Source: Acidobacteriota bacterium (GTDB lineage: Bacteria; Acidobacteriota; Polarisedimenticolia; Gp22-AA2). Taken from it: a stretch of DNA of 42,270 bases. A model generated the notes under the pieces. The model ran no database searches, had not been told where the DNA came from, and saw only the letters and a program-made list of their open reading frames with translations. Numbering within the stretch: the stretch's first letter is position 1; every line of letters starts with the position of its first letter. Below, in pieces: positions 7,959 through 17,623 of the stretch. Made by a program: the position numbers and the translations under genes. The stretch is from NCBI GenBank assembly GCA_018606725.1, contig JAGYID010000024.1:1-42270 (forward strand). The letters are read 5' to 3'.

Positions 7959-9920
7959 ATGCTGCGGCTGCGACAGCTGCCGTTCCGTCACAAGGTCACC
8001 CTGGCCCTCGCCCTGATCAGCGTCCTCGCCCTGCTGCTGGCGAGCGGCGCGTTCATGACCTATGACGTCCTGTCGTTCCGCGCCCGGATGGTCGACGACC
8101 TGAGCACGCTGGCGGAGATCATCGGCAACAACAGCACCGCGGCGCTCGCCTTCAACGATCCGCAGGCCGCCGCTCTGGTGCTCGGCGCGCTGCAGGCCAA
8201 GCCGAACATCGTCGCGGCCTACCTGTACACCCCCGACGGCCGGCAGTTCGCCTCCTACCGCGGCGACGGCGCGGCGGCGCCCCCCGCCGAGCGGAGCGGC
8301 TACCGGTTCGAGCCGGGAGCGCTGCTCCTGTTCCGGACCACGATGCTCAAGGGCGACCCGGCGGGCATCGTCTGCCTGCGCTCGGACCTCGGCGAGTTGC
8401 GCGCGCGGATCGAGCGCTATGCTTCGGCCGTCGGCCTGGTGCTGCTCGTCTGCATCGTCGTCGTGCTGGCGCTCTCCTCCCGCCTGCAGACCGTCCTGAC
8501 GCGGCCGATTGTCGAGCTGGCGGAGACCGCCAGGATCGTGTCGCAGAACCGGGACTACTCGGTGCGCGCCCTCGCGGGGGGAGCCGACGAGGTCGGAGCG
8601 TTGACCCGCGCCTTCAACGACATGCTGGCGCAGATCCAGGAGCGGGACGCGGCGCTGCAGATGGCCCACGATCTGCTCGAAGCCCGGGTCGACGAGCGCA
8701 CCGTGCAGCTGCGGGCCGAGATCGCCGAGCGCCGGCAGGCCGAGGAGGCGCTGCGGCAGAGCGAGGAGCAGCTGCGGCAGTCGCAGAAGATGGAGGCGGT
8801 CGGGCGGCTGGCCGGCGGCATCGCCCACGACTTCAACAATCTCCTGACCGGCATCACCGGCTACGGCCAGCTGCTGGGGCAGCAACTGGGGCCGGACAGC
8901 CCCCATCGCCGCTACGTCGAGGAGATCAGGAAGGCGAGCGACCGGGCCACCGCCCTGACCCGGCAGCTCCTCGCCTTCAGCCGCAAGCAGCTCCTCGAGC
9001 CGAAGACCATCGACCTGAACAACCTGGTGCTGAACATGAACGCCATGCTGCGCCGCGTCATCGGCGAAGACATCCAGCTGGGAAGCTCGCTGCACCCGGG
9101 TCTCGGGGTGGTCAAGGCCGACCCCGGGCAGATCGAGCAGGTGATCCTCAACCTGTCGGTCAACGCCCGCGATGCCATGCCGCAGGGAGGGAGGCTGACG
9201 ATCCGCACCGCCAACGTCATCGCGCGGGCCGGCGAGTCCGGCGGCTGCGTGCCCGACGAGGCCGGCCCTCTGGTCCTGCTCGAGGTGAGCGACACCGGCT
9301 GCGGCATGGACACCGAGACGCGCTCGCGCATCTTCGAGCCGTTCTTCACGACCAAGGCGAAGGGCAAGGGGACCGGGCTGGGGTTGTCGATGGTGTACGG
9401 CATCGTCAAGCAGAGCGGCGGGCAAATCGAGGTGCGCAGCACTCCGGGCCAGGGCGCGAGCTTCTCCATCCTGCTGCCGCGGGTGGAGGGGGCCGTCGAG
9501 CCGGACCAGCCCCGTCCGGCATCGGCCAAGGTGGCCGGCGGGAGCGAGACGATCCTCCTGGTCGAGGACGAGTCGATGGTCCGGGCGCTGGCCCGCGACG
9601 TGCTGAAGATGAACGGCTACCGCGTCATCGAGGCGGCGCACGGCCTCGAGGCGCTGGCCATCAGCCAGAAGCACCGCGGCACCATCCATCTCATGCTGAC
9701 CGACGTCGTCATGCCGCACATGAACGGCCGCGAGCTGCACGAGAAGCTGGCCCCGCTGCGTCCGGGACTGAGGGTCCTCTACATGTCCGGCTACGCCGAG
9801 GCCGGGATCGTGCACGACGGGGTGATCGACCCTGGCACCTCGTTCATCCCGAAACCGTTCACGCCGGAATCCCTGGCCGCCAAGGTCCGCGAAGTGCTCG
9901 ATGCGGCCGCGAGGAACTGA
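7959..9920 (+). CDS. Hybrid sensor histidine kinase (CHASE8-HAMP-HisKA-HATPase-REC)
   Basis: Encodes 653 residues. A first membrane helix (about 13-33) precedes a periplasmic CHASE8 domain recognisable by [19 protein letters not shown] second helix (about 155-175), a HAMP linker and a coiled coil (190-280, heptads of Arg/Glu/Gln) follow. The kinase core has the phospho-accepting His290 in [11 protein letters not shown] and an ATPase with N, G1 (DTGCGM), F (FEPFFTTK) and G2 (GTGLGLS) boxes. A C-terminal receiver domain carries Asp582 in LTDVVMP and an invariant Lys in PKPF. CHASE8 is the domain that YfiR-type proteins bind in YfiN cyclases. Adjacency to yfiR (one base apart) and to a TonB receptor suggests one sensory unit. 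No DNA-binding response regulator is adjacent. Confidence 0.95.
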   Translation: MLRLRQLPFRHKVTLALALISVLALLLASGAFMTYDVLSFRARMVDDLSTLAEIIGNNSTAALAFNDPQAAALVLGALQAKPNIVAAYLYTPDGRQFASYRGDGAAAPPAERSGYRFEPGALLLFRTTMLKGDPAGIVCLRSDLGELRARIERYASAVGLVLLVCIVVVLALSSRLQTVLTRPIVELAETARIVSQNRDYSVRALAGGADEVGALTRAFNDMLAQIQERDAALQMAHDLLEARVDERTVQLRAEIAERRQAEEALRQSEEQLRQSQKMEAVGRLAGGIAHDFNNLLTGITGYGQLLGQQLGPDSPHRRYVEEIRKASDRATALTRQLLAFSRKQLLEPKTIDLNNLVLNMNAMLRRVIGEDIQLGSSLHPGLGVVKADPGQIEQVILNLSVNARDAMPQGGRLTIRTANVIARAGESGGCVPDEAGPLVLLEVSDTGCGMDTETRSRIFEPFFTTKAKGKGTGLGLSMVYGIVKQSGGQIEVRSTPGQGASFSILLPRVEGAVEPDQPRPASAKVAGGSETILLVEDESMVRALARDVLKMNGYRVIEAAHGLEALAISQKHRGTIHLMLTDVVMPHMNGRELHEKLAPLRPGLRVLYMSGYAEAGIVHDGVIDPGTSFIPKPFTPESLAAKVREVLDAAARN

Positions 9921-9966
9921 TGCGCATCACCATGCGTTCGGACCCGTTCACACGATGGAGACCACG

Positions 9967-11970
9967 ATGACCCCTGCCGCATCCAGGGCGTTCGCAGCGA
10001 GGGCAACGGGCCTTCTCCTGTCGATCGCTATCGCCGGCACCGTCTTCGCCGCCGCCGGCGGCGCCGGTGACGCCCAGGCTCCCGATCTGACCGACCTCAG
10101 CCTCGAGGAGCTGATGAACATCGACCTCGTGGTCGGCGCGTCGAAGTACGAGCAGCGGGTGACCGAGGCGCCCGCCTACGTGACAATCGTGACCGCGGCC
10201 GACATCCAGGCCTTCGGGTACCGGACCTTGGCGGACATCCTCGCCAGCGTCCCGGGGTTCTACTCGCGCAACGACCGCAACTACTCCTACGTCGGGGTGC
10301 GCGGCTTCCAGCGTCCGAACGACTACAACCTGCGCACACTGCTGTTGATCGACGGCCATCGCGCCAACGACAATGTCTACAATTCGGCGCTGATCGGCAC
10401 GGAGGGGGTCCTGAACGTCGACGACATCGATCGCGTCGAGGTCATCCGTGGCCCGTCGTCGTCGATCTACGGCGCCGGCGCCTTCTTCGCGGTCATCAAC
10501 ATCCTGACGCGCAAGGGCCGCGATCTGAACGGCTTCGAGGTGGCGGGTGCGGCGGGCAGCTGGGACACGCAAACCGCCCGGGTGAACTGGGGAACGAGGA
10601 CCGCCGGCGGCGCCGAGGCGTACCTGGGCGGGTCGGGGCTCTGGAGCGGCGGGCAGGACTTCCACTATCCGGAGTTCAACGACCCCCTCAACAACCCCCT
10701 GTCGGCCAACGGCGGCGATGCGGAGGGCGTCGACCAGGACCAGTCCTGGAAGGCGATCGGCAAGTTCGCCTGGCGGGGGTTCAGGGCGGAAGTGGCGCAA
10801 TCGTCGCGGCGGAAGGTGCTGCCGGCGGCGCCCTACCAGACCCTGTTCAACGACCCCGACAATCGCACCCTGGACGAGCGGGGCTTCCTCGATCTGCGCT
10901 ACGAGGCCCCGATCGGATCGAAGACGACCCTGAGCTCGGGGTTGTACGCGGACCGCTACTATTACCGCGGCGACTACGACTATGCCGCACCTGACGGGCT
11001 TTACATCGAGAAGGCCTACGGCTATACCCGCGGCGCCGAGGTCCAGCTCACCGCCCGCCCGAGCCCGAAACACACGCTGGTCGCGGGGGGCGAGTTCCGC
11101 GACCACTATCGCCAGGATTTCTACGCCGATGACGACACCACCCTGTACTTCGACGACCATCGCCGCTCCAGCGACTGGGGGCTGTTCATCCAGGATCAGT
11201 ACGCGCCCTCGAAACGCCTCCTGTTCAACCTGGGTGTCCGCCACGACGGGTACGAGACCTTCGGCGGCAGCACCAATCCGCGCCTGGCGATGATCTACGA
11301 CCCGACCGACAGCATCGTGTTCAAGTTCATCTATGGTCACGCCTTCCGGGCGCCCAGCTTCCAGGAGCTGTACTACGGCACCGGCGCCAATCCGGATCTC
11401 GACCCGGAGCGGATCCGCACCTCCGAATTCGTCTACGAGCAGTACATCGGCCGCAACCTGCGCCTGTCGGGCACTTTCTTCGACAACGCGGTCACCGACC
11501 TGATCAGTCTCAACACCGCGACGGTGCTGTTCGAGAATGTCTCCGCCATCGATTCGCACGGCACGGAGCTGGCTCTGGAGCGCAGCTGGCGGAGCGGCGC
11601 CTCGTTGCGGATCGACTACGCCGTGCAGGAAACGACCGAGCGGTCGACCGGCGACCGGTTGTCCAACTCGCCGCGGCATCTCGCCAAGTTCCACCTCGTC
11701 CTGCCGCTCGCGGGCGAGAAGCTCTCCGCCGGCGCCGAGATCCAGTACACCGGCGACCGCACCACCCTCGCCGGCAACGACGCGGGCGGCTACACCGTCC
11801 TCAATCTGACGTTCCTGAGCCGCAACCTGACCCCCGGGCTGACGCTGTCGGGCAGCATCTACAACCTGCTCGGCGAGGCGTACTTCGACCCCGGGTCGTC
11901 GGGCAACACGCAGGACGTCCTGCAGCAGGACGGCCGGAACTACCGCCTCAAGGTCATCTGGAAGTTCTGA
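9967..11970 (+). CDS. TonB-dependent outer-membrane receptor
   Basis: Encodes 667 residues. The signal peptide (hydrophobic run at 12-30, cleavage near DAQA) leads into the segment [14 protein letters not shown] that precedes the plug in one large receptor subfamily. The plug domain spans about 60-185 ([46 protein letters not shown]). The rest is a beta-barrel ending in an aromatic residue (KVIWKF), as outer-membrane barrels do. The start at 9967 is preferred over the in-frame ATG at 9955 because TGGAG (9956-9960) is 6 bases upstream. It lies 46 bases after the kinase stop on the same strand, probably in the yfiR-kinase operon. The substrate is unknown. Confidence 0.93.
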   Translation: MTPAASRAFAARATGLLLSIAIAGTVFAAAGGAGDAQAPDLTDLSLEELMNIDLVVGASKYEQRVTEAPAYVTIVTAADIQAFGYRTLADILASVPGFYSRNDRNYSYVGVRGFQRPNDYNLRTLLLIDGHRANDNVYNSALIGTEGVLNVDDIDRVEVIRGPSSSIYGAGAFFAVINILTRKGRDLNGFEVAGAAGSWDTQTARVNWGTRTAGGAEAYLGGSGLWSGGQDFHYPEFNDPLNNPLSANGGDAEGVDQDQSWKAIGKFAWRGFRAEVAQSSRRKVLPAAPYQTLFNDPDNRTLDERGFLDLRYEAPIGSKTTLSSGLYADRYYYRGDYDYAAPDGLYIEKAYGYTRGAEVQLTARPSPKHTLVAGGEFRDHYRQDFYADDDTTLYFDDHRRSSDWGLFIQDQYAPSKRLLFNLGVRHDGYETFGGSTNPRLAMIYDPTDSIVFKFIYGHAFRAPSFQELYYGTGANPDLDPERIRTSEFVYEQYIGRNLRLSGTFFDNAVTDLISLNTATVLFENVSAIDSHGTELALERSWRSGASLRIDYAVQETTERSTGDRLSNSPRHLAKFHLVLPLAGEKLSAGAEIQYTGDRTTLAGNDAGGYTVLNLTFLSRNLTPGLTLSGSIYNLLGEAYFDPGSSGNTQDVLQQDGRNYRLKVIWKF

Positions 11971-12007
11971 CGAGGGGGCGTCCGGGCCGGCGACCGGCGC
12001 GGGCCGA

Positions 12008-12520
12008 TCAGCGGGCCCGGCGCGGCGACAGGATGGTGCCGCGGCAGCGTCGCGCGCCGCAGCGGCAGGCGTAGCGTTCCGGCGGTTCTTCCTCCTCGCC
12101 GCCCTCCCTCCGGACGGAATAGTCGTAGGTCAGCTCCTCCCCCGGCCGGATGTCCCGGGCGGCGGTGATGAACACGCGCCCGCCCTCGATGAGCGCGTCG
12201 CAGTTGGGCTCGCAGGAGTGGTTGATGAAGCGCGAGGCGTTGCCGCCGACGGCCGCGTCAACGACGGTGTGGCGATCGATCGTGAACAGGTACGTGTGGT
12301 GCCGGCGCATCGCCGCGTCGTCATAGCGCCGGTCGGCCTCGGCGTGGTCGATCCGTTCGCCGGCGTACTCGATGAGGCGCGTCCCGCGCGCGATCCGGCG
12401 GGTCGCGAACCCCCCCTTCCCCTGGATCGGCGAGTCGCGGACTTCCAAGACCCTGCGTCCCGGCAGCGGCCGTTCGGCCCGCAACGGTCCGCCCTTTCCC
12501 CTGGGCCGGCTTGTTCGCAT
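12008..12520 (-). CDS. SET-domain protein-lysine methyltransferase
   Basis: Encodes 170 residues. The SET core is nearly intact: [21 protein letters not shown] (about 34-54), the SAM-binding NHSCEPNC pseudoknot (100-107) and the catalytic-tyrosine motif ELTYDY (129-134). It is followed by a post-SET Cys cluster (C152, C154, C159) that with Cys107 should bind zinc. Family knowledge says such enzymes transfer methyl groups from SAM to lysine. The substrate here is unknown; candidates include ribosomal or DNA-binding proteins. An acidic run (GEEEEPPE) separates SET from post-SET. The start at 12520 is supported by AGGAG (12526-12530), 5 bases upstream. Divergent from cysK and convergent with the TonB receptor gene. 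Confidence 0.88.
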   Translation of the reverse strand: MRTSRPRGKGGPLRAERPLPGRRVLEVRDSPIQGKGGFATRRIARGTRLIEYAGERIDHAEADRRYDDAAMRRHHTYLFTIDRHTVVDAAVGGNASRFINHSCEPNCDALIEGGRVFITAARDIRPGEELTYDYSVRREGGEEEEPPERYACRCGARRCRGTILSPRRAR

Positions 12521-12588
12521 CCCCGCTCCTTCCTCGCGCGCTGCGGCCGGACGCACCGGAGGCCTGCGCGCCCGGGGCCAACCTCGGG

Positions 12589-12594
12589 TATGAT
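12589..12594 (+). promoter_or_regulatory. Candidate -10 element of cysK
   Basis: TATGAT, five of six matches to the -10 consensus, sits in an AT-rich island of the GC-rich 111-base gap between the SET gene and cysK, 37 bases before the GTG start. No clear -35 is visible. Confidence 0.4.
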
Positions 12595-12631
12595 AATTGT
12601 CCCCCAAGTCCCACTACCCAAGGAGTGTGTC

Positions 12632-13564
12632 GTGACGATTCCTCAGGATGTGACGCAGCTCATCGGCAATACGCCCCTGGTCCAGCTCCACAAAGTGACG
12701 GATGGCGCCGGGGGCATCGTGGTGGCGAAGCTCGAGTACAACAACCCGGCCAAGAGCGTCAAGGACCGGATCGGCCTGTCGATGATCGAGGCCGCCGAGC
12801 GCGACGGCAAGATCAAGAAAGACACCATCCTGGTCGAGCCGACCAGCGGCAACACCGGCATCGCCCTCGCCTGCGTGGCGGCGGCGCGCGGCTACAAGCT
12901 GACCCTGACCATGCCGGAGACGATGAGCAAGGAGCGCCGCATGCTGCTGCGCGCCTACGGCGCCGAGCTGATCCTGACGCCGGGGACGGAGGGGATGAAG
13001 GGGGCGATCGCGCGGGCCACGGAGATGGCCGCCGGCGACCCGCGCTACCTGATGCTCAACCAGTTCGAGAACCCGGCGAACCCGGAGGTGCACCGCAAGA
13101 CGACCGCCGAGGAGATCTGGCGGGGCACCGACGGCAAGGTCGACATCCTCATCTCGGGGGTCGGCACCGGCGGCACGATCACCGGGGTCGGCGAGGTGAT
13201 CAAGTCGCGCAAGCCGTCGTTCCGGGTCGTCGCGGTCGAGCCGGCCGCCTCGCCGGTGCTGTCCGGCGGCAAGCCGGGGCCGCACCCGATCCAGGGGATC
13301 GGCGCCGGGTTCATTCCGAAGATCCTGAACGTCAAGATCATCGACGAGATCATCCAGGTGCAGGCGGACGACGCCATGAAGGTCGCCCGCCGGATGGGGG
13401 CCGAAGAGGGGCTGCTGGTCGGCATTTCCTCGGGGGCGGCGACCTGGGCGGCGGTGCAGGTGGCGCAGCGGCCGGAGAACAAGGGCAAGCTGATCGTCGT
13501 CATCATCCCGTCGTTCGGCGAGCGCTACCTGTCGACGGCGCTGTACCAGAACCTGGCGGTCTGA
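12632..13564 (+). CDS. cysK: Cysteine synthase (O-acetylserine sulfhydrylase)
   Basis: A 310-residue PLP enzyme that makes L-cysteine from O-acetyl-L-serine and sulfide. The PLP lysine is Lys44 in [11 protein letters not shown]. The substrate-binding loop PTSGNTGIA (about 70-78), the PLP-phosphate loop [10 protein letters not shown] and the C-terminal [12 protein letters not shown] motif are all present. Length and motifs fit CysK. The start is GTG at 12632, with AGGAG (12621-12625) 6 bases upstream; longer open reading upstream crosses the divergent SET gene and is not coding. The serine acetyltransferase gene follows 54 bases later, so the two steps of cysteine synthesis are encoded together and the proteins may form the cysteine synthase complex. 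Confidence 0.96.
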   Translation: MTIPQDVTQLIGNTPLVQLHKVTDGAGGIVVAKLEYNNPAKSVKDRIGLSMIEAAERDGKIKKDTILVEPTSGNTGIALACVAAARGYKLTLTMPETMSKERRMLLRAYGAELILTPGTEGMKGAIARATEMAAGDPRYLMLNQFENPANPEVHRKTTAEEIWRGTDGKVDILISGVGTGGTITGVGEVIKSRKPSFRVVAVEPAASPVLSGGKPGPHPIQGIGAGFIPKILNVKIIDEIIQVQADDAMKVARRMGAEEGLLVGISSGAATWAAVQVAQRPENKGKLIVVIIPSFGERYLSTALYQNLAV

Positions 13565-13618
13565 CGCGGCGCGCGGCCGCGGCCCAGGCGGCCGGACGCA
13601 GCGTCCCGGAGAACGGCG

Positions 13619-14329
13619 GTGTTTCGCAACCTCAGGCGCGATCTGCAGGCGATCTACGATCGCGATCCGGCGGCGCGCAACGGTCTCGAGATCGTCCTGA
13701 CCTACCCGGGGCTGCACGCCCTGTGGTTCCACCGCGTGGCGCGCCGTCTCTGGCGGATGCGCTTGCGCTGGCTGGCGCGGCTGGTCGCCCACGTCGGACG
13801 CACCCTGACCGGCATCGAGATTCACCCGGCGGCGCAGATCGGCCCCGGGTTCTTCATCGACCACGGCATGGGCGTGGTCATCGGCGAGACGGCCGAGATC
13901 GGCCAGAACGTCACGCTCTACCACGGCGTCACCCTCGGCGGCACATCCTGGAACAAGGGCAAGCGCCACCCGACGCTGGAGGACGACGTCGTCGTCGGCG
14001 CGGGGGCGAAGATCCTGGGGCCGATCCGGATCGGCGCCCGCACCCGGGTCGGCGCCAACGCCGTGGTCGTCAAGGACGTCCCGCCCGATTCGGTGGTGGT
14101 CGGCATCCCCGGCCGGGTCACCCACCGGCACGGCCACCGCGCCACCATCGACGAGACCGGTCACGCCCACGCCGTCGATCTCGACCACGGCGCCCTGCCC
14201 GACGTCACGGCGCGCGCCCTGAAGGCAATCGCCGACCGGGTCCACGCCCTCGAAGCCAGGACCGGTCTTCCGGCGCCGGCGCCGCCGTCGCTCAATAACG
14301 AGGAAGAGACCTGGTATTACCAGATCTGA
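13619..14329 (+). CDS. cysE: Serine O-acetyltransferase
   Basis: A 236-residue enzyme that acetylates L-serine with acetyl-CoA to give O-acetylserine, the substrate of CysK. Helical N terminus (1-65) and a left-handed beta-helix of hexapeptide repeats (about 66-150). The active-site motif [18 protein letters not shown] (Asp81, His82) and [10 protein letters not shown] are visible. The C terminus ends in isoleucine (TWYYQI), as expected for the tail that inserts into the CysK active site. A His-rich stretch ([19 protein letters not shown], about 160-178) is unusual and might bind metal or simply be a linker. GTG start with GGAG (13608-13611) 7 bases upstream. Ends 21 bases before the convergent sucA stop. 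Confidence 0.95.
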   Translation: MFRNLRRDLQAIYDRDPAARNGLEIVLTYPGLHALWFHRVARRLWRMRLRWLARLVAHVGRTLTGIEIHPAAQIGPGFFIDHGMGVVIGETAEIGQNVTLYHGVTLGGTSWNKGKRHPTLEDDVVVGAGAKILGPIRIGARTRVGANAVVVKDVPPDSVVVGIPGRVTHRHGHRATIDETGHAHAVDLDHGALPDVTARALKAIADRVHALEARTGLPAPAPPSLNNEEETWYYQI

Positions 14330-14350
14330 ACGCGATGGGTCGGTCGGAGC

Positions 14351-16837
14351 TCAGCGATCGGTCGCGTCCTCGGCGCGCAGGAATGCGAGCGACAGCAGGG
14401 CCTCCTGCTCGAGGAGGTGCGCGGCGTGGGAGCCGGTCGCCGGGCTGGCGCTCTCGGAGCGGGTCACGGCGCGGACATGGCGCCCGTCCAGGAGGCGCTG
14501 CAGCCGCGCCTGGATGAACGCGAGGGCCCCCATGTTGCGCGGCTCCTCCTGGACCCAGACGATCTCCGCCGCCTGCGGGTGCCGCGCCAGCGCCGCGACG
14601 ATCTCCGGCCCGGGGAACGGGTAGAGCTGCTCGAGACGGAGGACGGCGGTGGTCCGGTCGCCACGACGATCGCGCTCGGCCTCCAGCTCGTGGGCGATCT
14701 TGCCGCAGCAGAGCAGGATCCTCGTCGCCGCCGGCGCGCCGTCGTCCGGAATCACCGTCCGGAAGGCCCCGGCGGCGAAGGCCTCGATCGGCGAGGCGAC
14801 CGCGGGCGAGCGCAACATCCCCTTCGGGGTCGCCACCACCAGCGGCTTGCGCCAGCGCCGCAGCGCCTGCCGGCGCAGCAGGTGAAAATACTGCGCCGCC
14901 GTCGTCGGCTGGCAGACCTGGATGTTGTGATCGCCGGCCAGGGCGAGGAAACGCTCGAGGCGGGCGCTGCTGTGCTCCGGTCCCTGCCCTTCGTAGCCGT
15001 GCGGCAGCAGCAGCACCAGCCCCGACAGCAGGCCCCACTTGGTCTCCGATGCCACCAGAAACTGGTCGATGATCACCTGCGCGCCGTTGGCGAAGTCGCC
15101 GAACTGCGCTTCCCACAGGACCAGCGCTTCCGGGTAGTCGCGGCTGTAACCGAACTCGAAGCCGAGCGCGGCGGCCTCGGACAGAGGCGAGTCGATGACA
15201 TCGAATCGCGCCTGTCCCGCATGGAGGTGTCGCAGGGGGACGCGCTCCGCGCCGGTCCCGACATCGAACAGCGCCGCGTGACGCTGGTTGAACGTGCCGC
15301 GGCGACTGTCCTGGCCGGACAGGCGCACGGGGATCCCCTCGTGCAGGAGCGCGCCGAGCGCCAGCGCCTCCGCCATCCCCCAGTCGACCGGTCTCCGCCC
15401 CGACCCCATCTCCAGCCGCTGCTCGAGCCCCCGGGCGACTTTCGGGTGCGGCCGGAATGTCCCGGGCAGGGCGGTGATCAGGCGGGCGATCTCCGCCAGC
15501 CGCCCGGCATCGACCGCGGTCGGCACTTCCAGCGACTCGTCATGGCGTCCGCCGACGTAGGGGTTCCAGTACGCCGGCAGGCTCCGCAGCGACGGGGCCC
15601 GGCTCATGGCGCGACCCCTTTCGAGTTCCGCCTCGAAGCCGGCGTTGATCGTCTCTTGAAGCCGCGCCTGGGCGTCCCCACCCTGGCCGAGGCGCCCGGC
15701 GTACGCCTGCCACAGCATCGGCTGGGCATCGATCGCCCGGTACAGCAGCGGTTGCGTGGTCGTCGGGTCGTCCACCTCGCTGTGGCCGTAGCGACGGAAG
15801 CCGATCAGGTCCACGACCACGTCGGTGTGAAAGGCGGCGCGGTACTCCGCCGCCAGCCGGCCGGCGCGCTGTACCGCCTCGGGGTCGAGCCCGTTGACGT
15901 GGATGATCGGGACGTCGAGCCGCTTCGCGGCGTCGGAGGCGAAGCGGGACGAGTGCAACGCCGGCGGTTCGGTAGTGAAGCCGATCAGGTTGTTGACGAT
16001 GACCTGGAGGGTGCCGCCCACGGAGTAGCCCGGAAGATCCGCCAGGTTGAGCGTCTCGGCGGCGATCCCCTGGCCGGCGAACGCCGCGTCGCCGTGCAGG
16101 GTCACCGGCAGCACCCGATCGCGGCCGCCGGCGCCGCAGCGGTCCTGTCGCGCCCGCGCCCGGCCCATCGCGACCGGGTCGACCGCCTCGAGATGGCTGG
16201 GGTTCGACACCAGGTGCACGGACACCGCGCCCGACGGCGCGCCGTAGGTGCCGGTCGCCCCCTTGTGATACTTCACGTCGCCGCCGCCGAGGACGCTTTT
16301 CGGCTCGAGATCCTCGAAGCCGGCGAAGATCGACGCCGGTGGGACGCCGACGATGTGGTGCATGACATTGAGCCGTCCGCGGTGGCTCATGGCGATGACG
16401 GCGATGACGGCGCCCGCCGCGGCGGCGGCGCCGAGGATCGCATCGAGCAGCGGGATGAGCGAGGCGGTCCCTTCCAGGGAGTACCGCTTGGTCCCGATGT
16501 AGCGCTGGTGCAGGAAGCGCTCGAACAACTCCGCGGAGGCGAGCCGCTCGAGCAGCGCCTGCTGCGTCCCGGGCGCCGGCGGCGGCGCCGGCCGCTCCAT
16601 CCGTTCGGCGATGAAGCGGATCCGCTCGGGGTGCGGCAGGTGCATGAATTCCACCCCGATGGGCCCGCAGTAGACCGCCCGCCAGCGGGCCGCCTGCCCG
16701 CCGTCGGCGTCGCGCCGCGCCTCGGCCGCCTCGATGTCGGGATGCCGGAACGGCGCGAGCCGGCCGAGCGGATCGAGGTCGGCCATCAGGTAACCCCAGC
16801 GCCGGTAGACGTCGGCGGGATCGGACAGCGCGCTCAC
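14351..16837 (-). CDS. sucA: 2-oxoglutarate dehydrogenase E1 component
   Basis: An 828-residue thiamine-diphosphate enzyme that decarboxylates 2-oxoglutarate in the TCA cycle. Motifs seen: RYIGTKRYSLEG, the substrate-site HRGRLNVM, the TPP-binding GDAAFAGQG followed by NNLIGF, and in the second half LSGQDSRRGTFNQRHA and HGYEGQGPEHSSAR. E. coli SucA has 933 residues. Here the product begins at YRRWGYLMADLDPLG, so the N-terminal segment that docks the E2 subunit is missing. A TAG codon directly precedes the GTG start, so no longer start is possible in frame. No sucB or lpd gene is in the window. The spacing to the divergent ankyrin gene is 202 bases. Confidence 0.94.
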   Translation of the reverse strand: MSALSDPADVYRRWGYLMADLDPLGRLAPFRHPDIEAAEARRDADGGQAARWRAVYCGPIGVEFMHLPHPERIRFIAERMERPAPPPAPGTQQALLERLASAELFERFLHQRYIGTKRYSLEGTASLIPLLDAILGAAAAAGAVIAVIAMSHRGRLNVMHHIVGVPPASIFAGFEDLEPKSVLGGGDVKYHKGATGTYGAPSGAVSVHLVSNPSHLEAVDPVAMGRARARQDRCGAGGRDRVLPVTLHGDAAFAGQGIAAETLNLADLPGYSVGGTLQVIVNNLIGFTTEPPALHSSRFASDAAKRLDVPIIHVNGLDPEAVQRAGRLAAEYRAAFHTDVVVDLIGFRRYGHSEVDDPTTTQPLLYRAIDAQPMLWQAYAGRLGQGGDAQARLQETINAGFEAELERGRAMSRAPSLRSLPAYWNPYVGGRHDESLEVPTAVDAGRLAEIARLITALPGTFRPHPKVARGLEQRLEMGSGRRPVDWGMAEALALGALLHEGIPVRLSGQDSRRGTFNQRHAALFDVGTGAERVPLRHLHAGQARFDVIDSPLSEAAALGFEFGYSRDYPEALVLWEAQFGDFANGAQVIIDQFLVASETKWGLLSGLVLLLPHGYEGQGPEHSSARLERFLALAGDHNIQVCQPTTAAQYFHLLRRQALRRWRKPLVVATPKGMLRSPAVASPIEAFAAGAFRTVIPDDGAPAATRILLCCGKIAHELEAERDRRGDRTTAVLRLEQLYPFPGPEIVAALARHPQAAEIVWVQEEPRNMGALAFIQARLQRLLDGRHVRAVTRSESASPATGSHAAHLLEQEALLSLAFLRAEDATDR

Positions 16838-17000
16838 CTACCCTTCCGCCGCGCCCGGACCTGCGATGCGGCAACCGCCTGCCGTCCGCGCCGCGTGGCG
16901 ACCCTCAAAATAGCCCCGAACCGTCGCTTCGTCCAGACCCGCCGGCCGGCCCCGCCGCGGTGTCGACGAACTGATCGCCGCCACTCCGGATTTTTCCGTC

Positions 17001-17006
17001 TATAAT
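17001..17006 (+). promoter_or_regulatory. Candidate -10 element of the ankyrin-peptidase pair
   Basis: A perfect TATAAT lies 33 bases before the ATG at 17040, in a locally AT-rich stretch. No good -35 is found 16-18 bases upstream, so it may need an activator or another sigma factor. Confidence 0.45.
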
Positions 17007-17039
17007 CCGTTCTCCGAATCCTGAGGGAGGCTGGGCGCG

Positions 17040-17618
17040 ATGGAACCGCGGGATGAGATCTTCGAGGTCGTGCAGCTGGGCAATGCGACCCGGGTCGAGG
17101 CGCTGCTGGATGCGCACCCCGACCTGCTGAACGCCCGCAACGCCAATAACGATTCGCTGCTGCTGGTGGCGGCTTACGCCGGCCGGCGGCCGATCTTCGA
17201 GTCGCTCCTGAAACGCGGCGCCGCGGTCAGCCTGTTCGAGGCATCGGCGCTGGGTCTCTTCGATCGCGTCAGGGACGAGGTCGACCGGCATCCGCCCTCG
17301 CTCGGCCAGTACAGCCACGACGGCTGGACGCCGCTGCATCTCGCGTCGTTCTTCGGCCACCTCGACACCGCCCGGCTGCTCCTCGACCGCGGCGCCGACG
17401 TCAACGCCCGCTCGAAGAGCGAACGGTTCGCCCGTTCGAATACCCCGTTGCACGCCGCCGTCGCCAACCGGCAGACCAAGGTCGCGGAGCTGCTGATCGA
17501 GCGCGGCGCCGACGTCAACGCCAGGGATGGATCGGGTTACACGCCCCTGGCGCTGGCCGCCAACAACAAGAGCGACCTGCTGGTCATCCTCCTCCTCGAG
17601 AAAGGGGCCCGGGTCTGA
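17040..17618 (+). CDS. Ankyrin-repeat protein
   Basis: Encodes 192 residues without signal peptide or membrane segment, so probably cytoplasmic. About five ankyrin repeats can be read: an N-terminal unit with DLLNARNANNDSLLLVAAYAG, a degenerate unit (ASALGLFDRVRDEV), then clear repeats at GWTPLHLASFFGHLDTARLLL, NTPLHAAVANRQTKVAELLI and GYTPLALAANNKSDLLVILLL. 'RGADVNAR' turns occur twice. Ankyrin proteins act by binding partners; the partner here is unknown. GGGAGG (17025-17030) is 9 bases upstream of the start. The zinc peptidase gene begins 5 bases after the stop, so the two are surely co-transcribed and may work together. Confidence 0.9.
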   Translation: MEPRDEIFEVVQLGNATRVEALLDAHPDLLNARNANNDSLLLVAAYAGRRPIFESLLKRGAAVSLFEASALGLFDRVRDEVDRHPPSLGQYSHDGWTPLHLASFFGHLDTARLLLDRGADVNARSKSERFARSNTPLHAAVANRQTKVAELLIERGADVNARDGSGYTPLALAANNKSDLLVILLLEKGARV

Positions 17619-17623
17619 GATCG

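Noticed and set aside
7243-8016. C-terminal extension of the FAD oxidoreductase through yfiR
   Set aside because: The added 250 or so residues are read out of frame over a gene with clear YfiR motifs and are Arg/Pro/Gly-rich nonsense.
7893-9815. Long open frame antisense to the histidine kinase, and a similar one at 9859-11694 antisense to the TonB receptor
   Set aside because: Both mirror real genes; no domain or ribosome-binding site.
12521-12607. Longer start for the SET protein (upstream 29 codons)
   Set aside because: The upstream stretch overlaps the cysK promoter region and lacks a ribosome-binding site; AGGAG lies 5 bases before the inner ATG.
16838-17039. Missing N-terminal part of SucA
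   Set aside because: I looked for it in the upstream gap on the minus strand and saw no E1-like segment; the in-frame TAG rules out a longer start.
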